Source of the DNA: Lingula anatina
Taxonomy: Eukaryota; Brachiopoda; Lingulata; Lingulida; Lingulidae
Reading direction: 5' to 3'
DNA length: 29,665 bases
NCBI RefSeq assembly: GCF_001039355.2
Contig: NW_019773554.1
Location: forward strand, 30,169-59,833
The notes beneath the pieces were generated by a model, which ran no database searches, was not told where the DNA came from, and was given only the letters and a program-made list of their open reading frames with translations. Positions 1 through 9,500 of this stretch are shown here, one piece after another. The position numbers were made by a program, and so were the translations under genes. The stretch's first letter is position 1; each line of letters opens with the position of its first letter.

Positions 1-540
1 GCCTTGTTTATTTATGAAGAATTTTTCTGAAAATTTGAACTTACTTAAGTATTTGCAATTTTTCGTTAACATTCAAGTGGCTTCTGGACTGAGTATATGT
101 TGCTGGCACTGTAATATTATTAATGAATAATTAAGTCTACTTATTGTCCTCGGATTCTTTAAGGAGTATACTATCTGTTATTTTTAACTGATCCTCGATC
201 CTACAAAGAATACTCTCTGTTATTTTAAACTGACCAAAGCCATATTTCTTTGTCAGAGCTTATCATCTTTAAAAATTCATACCTAAGCATTAAAAAAAAA
301 ATTAAAGTTATTAATGTCCTTCTGGAAAGGTAATGTAAAGGCTTTGAGAAACATTTACTCAATAACTTAATTATATTTAACTAAGCATCTAAGTCCAGGT
401 GGAGCAATGAATCGCGAGTAAAAAAAGTCGGCATTTTTTCAAGGAAATTTTCACTTGGAGAGGACATCTCTCAGTAAAAGAGGTAAAAACATTTACAAAC
501 ATGAAATGAAGTGAAAACCAACGTCAAAAAAAAAAATAAA

Positions 541-571
<31 letters not shown>

Positions 572-1150
572 TAAATAAATAAAATAATAATAATTAAGCG
601 ACTGGCATTTTTTCTGTGTTAATTAAGTGTTATGTTAACTGTAAAAATGTTGCATCAGCTACATCAGTAATGATTTCGACATGCTATTTTTAATAAAAAT
701 TAATGCAAGGTGTAAATTAATCGTTACTTGATGAGATGTACGCTGTAAAATCTGTAATATGCATGCCGCATTTCGATTCCAAAATCTATAAAAAAAAACT
801 CGTGTTAAAAAAGAGTTAGATGTATGGTCTAAAATACACTAATACTGATATTTTAATAAAGAGAAATTAGGTAATAGATCTCCTAAAGAGCTCACTGGTT
901 CACGTTGAGGATACCAACGATTACGCATGCGCACTCTAGGCAAAAGCTTTAACCAAATCATGACGAAAACATCGAAACCCGCATGTAATCGATCTTGGAA
1001 ATACGAAGGTCCATGAACAATGAAAACAAATAACCCTCTCTTTGACCAATATGTAAATTTGCACTGAATATGAAATAATGAAAAGGAGGACCTACATATT
1101 TCACATACATTATTTACTTATATTATGTTTTCAACAAAAATGCTCAAGTA
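1..1150. other. AT-rich intergenic DNA left of the tRNA gene
   Basis: No coding region, RNA gene or clear transposon ends are recognisable here. Stops are dense in all frames. The only defined structure is the A/T microsatellite near 526-594. Confidence 0.6.
526..594. repeat. (AAAT)n/(AAT)n microsatellite
   Basis: A run of A is followed by AAAT units, then AAT units, then AAAT units again. This compound array is typical of replication slippage. Confidence 0.9.
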
Positions 1151-1222
1151 GGGGATGTAGCTCAGTGGTAGAGCGCACGCTTTGCATGTGTGAGGCCCCG
1201 GGTTCGATCCCCGGCATCTCCA
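1151..1222 (+). tRNA. tRNA-Ala: tRNA-Ala, anticodon TGC
   Basis: The 72-nt sequence folds as a full cloverleaf. The acceptor stem pairs GGGGATG with CATCTCC, with one G-T pair, and is followed by discriminator A. The D stem is GCTC/GAGC. The anticodon stem CACGC/GTGTG carries the loop TTTGCAT, which gives anticodon TGC at 1183-1185 (alanine). The T arm CCGGG-TTCGATC-CCCGG contains an intact internal B box, and the D arm supplies the A box. No CCA is encoded, as expected for a eukaryotic nuclear tRNA gene, and there is no intron. A short T run follows as terminator. All stems are intact, so it is probably functional; it could still be one member of a dispersed tRNA-derived family. Confidence 0.95.
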
Positions 1223-1228
1223 CTTGTA

Positions 1229-1233
1229 TTTTT
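1229..1233 (+). terminator. RNA polymerase III terminator of tRNA-Ala
   Basis: A TTTTT run lies 7 nt after the tRNA discriminator base. This is the standard Pol III termination signal at the expected distance. Confidence 0.8.
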
Positions 1234-1330
1234 CCTCCCACGATATTTTTCCTCGTATATTATTTCTATTTATTTGAAACATATAGAGAGATAAAAATTA
1301 AAAAAGATCTGCAGCAGTTTGAAAGGTGTT

Positions 1331-1364
1331 AAATAATAACAATAATAATAATAATAATAATAAA
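1331..1364. repeat. (AAT)n microsatellite
   Basis: Near-uninterrupted AAT trinucleotide repeats. Confidence 0.9.
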
Positions 1365-1699
1365 GAACAGACAACCTGCTATTATTTGCCTCTACGGCGA
1401 TATATATCTTGACGTATCATGTCAATTTTTAGGCCACTGCCACGCGGATTTGACAAAATTGGAATGAAACAGAAAATAAAGTTTTTCACTAAGGTAACAA
1501 TTCTTTTAAAAGAAAATAATAGTAGCTGTGGAGCGTATGGAACAATGTCTTCAACTTGCCAGATAGAAAGGAATTACTATTTTAATATTAATTATTGATT
1601 TAAAATTAAAAGTTAGAAAAGCTTTCAATAGGCTTTTTGCAGCTAGATAACTAGATGTTGACTTCTTTTGCTTACTGAAGATGTTGCACTTCTATAAAC

Positions 1700-1736
1700 A
1701 AAATAAGGGTGGAGAGCAAGCTCTCGTTCTTATTTT
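1700..1736. repeat. Short imperfect palindrome (hairpin)
   Basis: AAAATAAG at 1700-1707 pairs with CTTATTTT at 1729-1736, and the inner arms GAGAGC/GCTCTC flank a 2-nt loop. It has no visible association with a gene and is probably a remnant of a foldback element. Confidence 0.6.
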
Positions 1737-1771
1737 CTTGGACGAGTAGAATTAATGTTTAAGCTTGCAGG

Positions 1772-1779
1772 TGACGTCA
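1772..1779. promoter_or_regulatory. Consensus CRE palindrome TGACGTCA
   Basis: An exact full CREB/ATF palindrome about 1 kb upstream of the BCL3-like start codon. A related half-site (CGACGTCA) occurs near 2042. An 8-mer can occur by chance, so its function is unproven. Confidence 0.3.
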
Positions 1780-2450
1780 AATTTAAAGCCTCGTGAGTGG
1801 GAACATGTTGGACTGAGGCCTTAATACCTGCGTAAGGCCAAAGACTGATACAAATTAAGGTCCTGTCAAAACCGTATACCTTGCATCGCACCTTGCAGTA
1901 TACAGTTACTGTATATCATTCGCAATTTTAGAAGTCGTTTTGCATTGGTTCTCGCACCAGCTTGATAGAATTAAATCTAATATTTTTATTCTAGCCATGT
2001 AGCAACTTCCACCAATTAGATCTACGCACATAATTTGTAGGCGACGTCACAGCTGGCCTAAAAACTTTCTAACACAGGGTGGATAAGGCCTTATTTTACG
2101 GTTTAGCATGGCAAGGTGGAAACGAGCTTTTTACCCCCTTACTCCCATTGACCTACCCAACCACCATCCCTGCCCCTGCCAATGAATAGACAATGGGATA
2201 ATCGGACAATTATTCAGTATTTTTCCAACATTGCGGAATTGAAATTTCATGAAACATAAAATTATTAACAATTTTTTTCTATTGCATTTATTTATTTATT
2301 TACTGAGTACTTAAAGACTATTATTGGATTGATTATGTAAGAAATATACAAGTTTTTCATTCCGGTTGATAAAAACAGAGAGTAAGCACTATATATGCGG
2401 ACATAAAACCATTCCTACACGTATGACATTTTCTTAGGAAAATACTTTTC

Positions 2451-2461
2451 GGGAAAATCCC
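2451..2461. promoter_or_regulatory. kappaB-type site 1 (GGGAAAATCCC)
   Basis: A GGG...CCC palindrome with an A/T centre, the pattern recognised by Rel/NF-kappaB dimers. It lies about 330 bp upstream of the BCL3-like start codon and is the first of three such sites within 103 bp. Confidence 0.7.
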
Positions 2462-2473
2462 AGTATGCTATTC

Positions 2474-2484
2474 GGGGAATCCCC
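2474..2484. promoter_or_regulatory. kappaB-type site 2 (GGGGAATCCCC)
   Basis: A perfect 11-bp palindrome of the class bound by NF-kappaB p50/p52-type homodimers, which are the dimers BCL3-family proteins bind. It starts 23 bp after site 1 starts, about two helical turns, so both sites face the same side of the DNA. Confidence 0.75.
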
Positions 2485-2515
2485 GATGATATCACCTTGG
2501 TAAACATGCGCACCG

Positions 2516-2520
2516 ATTGG
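2516..2520 (-). promoter_or_regulatory. Inverted CCAAT box
   Basis: CGATTGGTCA contains ATTGG, the reverse complement of CCAAT and a typical NF-Y context. It lies between kappaB sites 2 and 3 and supports a proximal promoter here. Confidence 0.5.
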
Positions 2521-2542
2521 TCAATTTAATCACATGACAAGT

Positions 2543-2553
2543 GGGACTTTCCC
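2543..2553 (+). promoter_or_regulatory. kappaB-type site 3 (GGGACTTTCCC)
   Basis: Contains GGGACTTTCC, the classical immunoglobulin-kappa enhancer motif. It lies about 235 bp upstream of the BCL3-like ATG. Confidence 0.75.
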
Positions 2554-2629
2554 GAGCAACGAGCTGTGCCTGAAACGAAATGAGGTCATTTGACCAACGA
2601 TAGTTTTTGGGGTTTTACCAGGTTTTAAC

Positions 2630-2741
2630 ATGGCATCAGCGGCTAGGACACATGAGGGGGCGTGAACGGGACATGTGCTCTTTAATGCAGATTATTACAT
2701 ACCCAGCTGATCTGAGAATGAACGGAAATCGACTAAATTGA
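2630..2741 (+). promoter_or_regulatory. Two upstream ORFs in the presumed 5' leader
   Basis: An 11-codon uORF runs 2630-2665. A 22-codon uORF runs 2673-2741 and has internal in-frame ATGs, one of them at 2718. Both end before the main ATG at 2789 and are in other frames. If transcription starts upstream of 2630 they would reduce translation of the main ORF. The transcription start is unknown, so this is conditional. Confidence 0.4.
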
Positions 2742-2788
2742 ACAAGACATTTATATTGCGCGATCCAAAACTAGAATTATTGACATTA

Positions 2789-3557
2789 ATGGCGGCACGA
2801 AAACGATCCAAAAGGGACGATACTGCCTCCGATATAGAGGCTGCGCTGATACTGTCTTCTTTGGCGACAGCCGGGAGAAATAGCGACAGGAACTTTACGA
2901 ATGATTTAAACGGAATACAGAGTGCTGAGAATGGGTTCCAAACCCGTCCGAACGCCTTGGTTCAAGGTTCGGAGTCCTTAAATATCACATGTGGAACTAG
3001 TGCAGCCACTCCTCCAAGCGCAACATCTCCCGATAAGTCAACCACTCGGCGTTCCTCTCGAGCTGGACGTGGCCGCCATTCAAGAAGCACGGAGGATTTT
3101 GAAATTACTGCTGCCCCATCAAAAAAGCCGCGAGGGGGCGGTTCAGGTGGTAAAAGGGGCGCGGGGAGGGGGAGAAGGACAAGTAAAACGAACACTGCTT
3201 CTAATGGCACCATGTTAATATCGAACCAGCCCCCCGTGGGGCCCTCAGTCCTGTCAGCCTTAGAATTAAGACTTGGGCCACGTCCAGCAGCCCCTAAACA
3301 GCAGTCCTTAACAGAGGGTGGTGTTAAGTCCCCCGACCACCCACATACGGTGGACAGTGCAGTGTCCTCTCCGGCCAGTAATCCCTCAAGTGTGGACACT
3401 GCCATAATCAGCAGCATTGGCAGTGAGACCAGCGGAAGGGGGACACCAAGTTTTATGACGAATATAAGACTGCCGCCGAAGAAACGGAGATTTATTGCAG
3501 AGAACGCAGAAACAGATGCAAACCAGATGAAAGTTGCACAGAGCAGTCCTGAGAAGA
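2789..3557 (+). CDS. BCL3-like: BCL3-like coding exon 1
   Basis: I chose the ATG at 2789 (MAARKRSKRDD) because it is the first in-frame ATG. The open frame extends a further 17 codons upstream only from a TTG. There is G at +4 but no purine at -3. The exon encodes residues 1-256: low-complexity Ser/Thr/Gly-rich sequence, a Gly/Arg/Lys block around residues 110-135, and a PPKKRR nuclear-signal-like motif at about 229-234. It ends in phase 1 at GAGAAGA|GTATGC. Reading on past this donor gives a hydrophobic tail ending at 3607 that I treat as intronic. Confidence 0.8.
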
Positions 3558-6500
3558 GTATGCATCTGTTTTTGCATTTCGTATATATGTTTAAATATTT
3601 TGTTTAAGAATGATAGTCTGATTAAATATGTTAAAGGTATGTTTATTATTATTATAATAATAATTATTGTTGTTGTTGTTATTATAAAAATGATAACATG
3701 TTAGAAAATTTTCAGTTTCAGATTTATTTTATTTGCCCTTTAAGTCTTCTTCTGCCTATAGCCCATGAGATTAGCAGATGATTACTTTAATTCCTTCCTC
3801 TTCTCATTAACCAAATTTATTCAACTTAAACCACATTGAAAACAATTAACAAGTAATTTCATAACTGTGGAAGTCTTTCTAATGAGGTGTGTCATAATTC
3901 TAGACTTCCTTTGTTTTAAGCAGATCTGACAGAGATAAAAGTTTTTTTTTTTTTTTTTTTTTTTGCAGTCAAAGTGAGCTGCAGCAGTGGCTGTCAAGCC
4001 CCTCTTAGTTAGTAAGGATTTCCTAGATGAAGTCCGAAGTGGGTTACGATCTAGGTTCTATGCTGTTTCTCTAGTTAAGGGGGTTAAAAAGGTTAATATA
4101 TTCAGTATAACAAATTGCTGGCTATAGACCTGCTATGAGTATGCTTTTCTGAGCAGCTCATGTTTACTAGTACAATAAAATGAAACCGGATATATGGAAT
4201 TGCAGAAGCATCATTGCTATCAGTAAAACAGGCAAAATGGATTAAGAAATCATGCCTGCCCTTGCCTTGGTCTCAATGGTAGATTTAGATTATATATTTA
4301 ACTACAGTATTGGCTACATCATTTCAACCAAGAAAAATTATCAATTTTTTAGATACATAATTTTGGAACCATTAAAAATGCATTGCTATGAAGCATTTTG
4401 GTGCTTTTACTGTATTACATAGAGCTATTAAGTAGTCTGCTTTTCAACTGTGTTGCTACCACTCAATGAAAAATGCGGTATCTGTAAAATTAACATTTTC
4501 CTTGTTGAAACGATTGGGCCATTACTGTAATTTTATACTAATAGACCTAGCATATAAGAACCCCCCCCCTTCTTAGTTAACCCTATGATGTACAAGTGTA
4601 TTAACTTGTGCATGTTGAATTGCAGTATAGTTCATGATTTGTGTCAAGCCTAGCAGCAAAACTGCAATTGTGTAAGAAATGTTGAAACATATTTCACTTT
4701 CCGCCCCTATCCTCTCTGCCTCACAATTTCCACACAACCAAAACCGTCAACCTTTACCAGCACACTCTATCTATTTATAGCTCATGACAGGCATAGTGAA
4801 TGGTGTTTTTCCAAACCTTGTGAACAGAATTGTTTGTCATTATTCAAGCAGAACTAGGTCACCAGGATCTGATGTGTGTATGCGTGTGTATGAAAACTAG
4901 TTGAACGGGATCATATGAATTGAATTCTTAAGAATGGATCAATGGAATGTTGGCCCCTTTGTCCCTGCTCTGTTCTTTTCCATCTCTCTCGTATGTTAGA
5001 TGTGTGGACCCAAAAGACGGAAGTAAAACTGTAACTTGAGGGCATTTCAAGGGTACTGGGGTTAAATTCATAGAGTATGTGGGGAAAAATGACGGATGTT
5101 GTTACTAATTGAATTACATATAATTTTTTTTTTTAATAGATTTTTGAACACTTGAGTCACTGTCATTTATTTGTTTGAGCTTGGTGATTGTTCAACCCTA
5201 AAGAAATATGCAAGATACTTATGGTAATTAACAACGTTGTAGAAAAAGTGAATGATGACCAATAAATTTGAATAAAAATAAATAAATAAATATTAATGAT
5301 AAACATGAACAGTTAAGAAGAAATCCTCTTTATCTGTACCATTTAATGCTCTTGCCCAGGATCTGTTATTTTTATATTTTTATACATCTAGTTCAGGTAG
5401 AAAATGTTGTAAAGTACTTTAGAATACAGTGTAGATATCTCAAGGGCACTTACAAAGCCGTGACCTATATATTAGTATGGCCCTGTTAACATTTAAACAG
5501 ATCAATTGTAGCCTGATAGCATGTTATCAATAAAAGTGCGATATTGAACATTAGACGTCCTGCAAGATAAGCTGACCTTATCGGTGGTGCCATGATAGGT
5601 AAAGGTCAGTACATAGTGGGGACTTCATGATTTTGATTAACCCCCTTCAGGGCTTGTACATGGAAAAAATTGAAAGTGTAGTTTTGAAAGAAAACTAACA
5701 AATATATTAATGATGGAATGATTATACATGGAAATAAAACAAAAAACATACAGTGAAATAAATAAATAAATAATTAAGTGATGAAATGAAAATAAAATAA
5801 AGAAGTTATAGTGAAATAAATAAATGAATGACTGAATAAGATAAGACAAATTAAAAACGTACAGTGTTTGTCATTTCAAAAGAATGTCATGTTGTACAAC
5901 TGGTAAAATTTAAGAAGCATTGAAAGGGTGACATCTGCAAGTTCTTGGATCTAAGTTTGTCCTAACCCAAGATGAAAGGAATGTTTTAGCCCCCATTTGG
6001 ACTAAAACTAATCTGAAATGAATACTATCCAATGGGGGCAATTTCTGCTGTACAAGTGCTCATATGTCTGAAGCTTTCTGGGTTCAAAACGAATTAAAAA
6101 GAGATTAAGTTACAGCAACTACAATGACCATAATGTCGCTCTGATTAAAATGTTCCCTGAGTTGTACCTACAATGTGATAACTTTCAGATTCAGAAAAAA
6201 TCCTATGGTCACTGCCAAAGTTAATTTTGACTTTTAAAGATTTAGTTTTTAAACCTTTTTGGTTTTAATAAATTTATTGCCCTTTACCTCTCTATATACT
6301 TTTTTTTTCTCTTTTTATGATGTTTTTACATTTACACTTGTAGCTGATAAGTGGAATAATGGCAGTGGCGATGAAAATAGGTTTTTCATTGTTTCTTGTA
6401 TAATAAAAAACTGCAAAATGATGACAACATTTGGAGCCTGCATAAAACAAGTCGGTCATCTGATGAAGGTTTTTGTCATGCCTAATTGCTAAAAAATTTT

Positions 6501-9500
6501 TCTAAAAAGTTTTTTTTACCTCATTGACAATTGTGTTTGAACCTTTTCAGCTCCACTCAGCAGTGCTTCCGCGAGTGTGCCAGCCATTACCACTGCCCCC
6601 AGCCTACAGCCTGCCATATACAACACAGCCACCAGCGCAACTGTCATGGCGGTTGATCCACAGCAGAGCTTGATTATGCTTGCAGAATGTCAGATGGCTC
6701 TCAGAAAGGATGAGGATGGGGACTTGTAAGAGGACACAAAATTAAAATTTCAATGTGCCATTTTATGTGCCTATATAGGGCAAATATTTAGCTAGCACTA
6801 TTACTATGCTTCAGTGGAGTAATACAGGCCTGTTTAAATCAAGACTGATCAGAGTCTGATAGAGTATCATGTCCTTACTCTCTGTGTAATCTTTTTGTTA
6901 CATCTTGGATATTCAAAGCAGGAAAATGGAAATTGGAATATCCTATAAACATGCAGTAGCTTCCTGAAGGGCTGGAAGGCAGTTTAATTTCATGGAAAGT
7001 GACATGTCCTGTTATGTGCTTCTGATGATCATGTCTTTTGTGTCACTGTTGTCAGCAGGAGCTCATATACCCCACGGCGATCTTATTAGTGACGTAGATG
7101 ATCATTTAGTTTTGCAAAATATTGCTAGATTTACCTTAAAATGTTAATTTTTCTGAACCACTACTATTGGGCAAATAATGTCAAAGGAGTATCATGGTAA
7201 AAGTAAATGAGGTAAAGGATGTAGCACTCAAGTAAAAATTAGAGAGACATTCAAAACTTGTGTGACTTTTCCAATATTCAAAGTTCCAAGAATCCTGAAC
7301 AGTTAACTTAAATAGTAGGGTAAATTGTTTTTAAAGAGACAAAACTGCATGTTTCATAGTTTGAAAATGTCGGCTAAATTGTGACGGCTCTTCTTTCATG
7401 AAGGGTCTGCCATATTTGATCCGTGGATCAGAAGATCCAGGATCCTCTATTCTGAATGGGCTGAATAACCTCTACCTACGATTTTTCCAGGCCTCTTCAC
7501 ATCGCAGTGGTACAGGAGGAGGCAGAAGCTGTGGAGAAGTTAATTCAACTCATGAAGATGTCCAATGTGTCAGTGGATGTGTATAATAAACTGCGACAGG
7601 TAAGCTACTGGACTTTTTTCAATTACAAGACTAGTAGTGAGCTTTAGACCTCTCTATTCCTAGAGATGAACATGTATGTAATTTTCTTGAAAATTTCAAC
7701 AGTTTGCTCTTTATCACCAAGGTACATGGTATCTAGATGTGTTGATGTTTATAAGTTTCTACTGACACCTTTCACTAGTTAGTCTCCTGTTCTGAGTGCG
7801 ACCATATTCTTCAATTATAAATACTGAATAACTGTGTGTTTTCAGACTCCCCTTCACTTGGCTGTGATCACCCAGCAATGGCAGCTAGTGGTGAAACTCC
7901 TGCAGCATGGCGCCACCACAGCCTTACCGAACCGCCATGGACAGAACGCCTTCCATCTTGCCGCAAAACGGCCGCCTAATGACTGCCTCAAGATTCTCTT
8001 ACGCCAGTCGGACATTCAGTCGGAGATAAACGCCAGGGATTACGAAGGTGGTATGATCAATGATTTGTGTGCTCTGGTGTGATTTGCTGGCTCTTCTTGT
8101 GTCACTGTCTTTCCTAGCTCTAGGTGAATTGGTTGCCATTCACTTATATTACTGTGCTGTGATATATTGTGCCATAAAGATTGTAATCACAGACATCACT
8201 TGTGTAGATGTAGGCTTGGTAGTATTGTAGATGGGGGACATTGGGGGGGGGGGGGGGGGGGGGGGGNTAATACCATGATCATGCTGCTTAGTTTCAATGA
8301 CGCAGAATTTTCTTCTTTTCTGTAACTGCATCCAAAAATAAATAAAAAACAATGTCTCAATTTACGTTTAAGGTCGTGACAATATCACCTCCACAGTGAC
8401 TCAGCTTACCCCAAAAATTTTTCACTGTATCATACAAACACAAAATTGTTAAATGCCCTTTTGATTATCGTAGGCCCCATTCAGAGTAAGGGACTAACTA
8501 GTCCGAGGGTCTCACATCAATACTACCCCATGGGATATCTATTTCGAATACTTCCCCAAGGGAGATCTATTCAGTGTCTTATTAGCAGATAAGACAGCAA
8601 GCTTGGTAGTGGGTTGCCATGTTTGACCCTTGGACTATTTAGTCGCCTATTCTGAATGAGCCAAAGTCATCTTTCTTTCTTTCCTTTAAGTACAGGCTAC
8701 TTATATTGATTCCTTTCAGCTGTGTCTTCCCCCAGCAGCACTGCCAGCACTCCGTCTGTAACCCAGAGCCCTGCAGGATTGGTGCCAATGCCCCCCATGA
8801 TGTATCCTCATATGGCAGGACACCTTGCAGGGATCCCACCCCGTATGATGATGTATCCTTATGCTGGTATGCCTGGATTGCCAGGAGGGATGTACCACAT
8901 GAGACCTGGGATGGGGACCAGCGCAGTCCAGGCCATGGTACCGTTTCCCGGTGGTATGTCCAGTTTTCCTCAGACCACTACGCTGCCAGGTTCGGTCTCA
9001 GCCACCTCTGCGGTCTCTAGGGGAGTTCCAGGAGTTGTCCAGAGCACTGCCCAGTCCAGCCCAGTGACCACATCAGCCAGTCCAGGGGCATTCCACACCA
9101 CTAACTCAGCAACCATACCACGGGTGTCAGCACAGGAGAGTGGAATCACTACAGACCCTGTGGGTTCCACAGACAAGAAGCTAGACATTCCCTCCTCTCT
9201 GGCCGATAGCATGAGATTATCTCCCATAACTCCAACAAGCGCTGATGCTGCTCTGCCTCTGTATCCCACAGTGCTGCCACATATAGTTGCAGAGGAGGAG
9301 GAGGCGGCTGTCACTGTTAACAAGGTGTCCTTGTGCAGTGCTCCCCCTGAAGTGCCAATAACAGTAGAGAAATACACCAGTCGCAAAACTGCTGAAACTT
9401 CTAGCTTTTCTCCAACCTTGACACCAGCCAAAGTCCAAAGTGTAGAGCATCATCAAAACACAGATCAAAACCGCAGTGAAGGCCAGACGCCCATCCAGGT

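Larger units (their letters stand above)
1234..2440. other. Intergenic DNA between tRNA-Ala and the BCL3-like promoter
   Basis: No coding region is recognisable. It contains an AAT microsatellite (about 1331-1364), a perfect-arm hairpin (1700-1736) and a consensus CRE palindrome (1772-1779). The distal promoter of the downstream gene may begin in this stretch. Confidence 0.6.
8048..8719 (+). other. Intron 4 of the BCL3-like gene, with an assembly-ambiguous run
   Basis: Donor GTGGTA, acceptor TCCTTTCAG. It holds a G24 run ending in N and a complete MITE. No ankyrin-coding sequence is visible on either strand. Because the ankyrin domain stops at this intron, real sequence may have been lost here during assembly. 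Confidence 0.65.

Noticed and set aside
1078-1332. 84-codon plus-strand open frame
   Set aside because: It runs straight through the tRNA-Ala gene and an AT-rich flank; the middle of its translation is the tRNA sequence.
2389-2398. TATA-like ACTATATATG
   Set aside because: It lies upstream of all three kappaB sites and about 400 bp from the ATG, so it is a poor candidate for the core promoter.
2582-2595. AGGTCA-TT-TGACCA, nuclear-receptor-like inverted half-sites
   Set aside because: The second half-site has a mismatch and the spacing is unusual; plausible by chance.
2962-3417. 151-codon minus-strand frame opposite exon 1
   Set aside because: A shadow of the GC-richer BCL3-like exon 1, with no splice context or family match.
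3942-3968. Poly-T followed by GCAG resembling a splice acceptor
   Set aside because: The sequence after it is not coding-like and would not fit the phases of the flanking exons.
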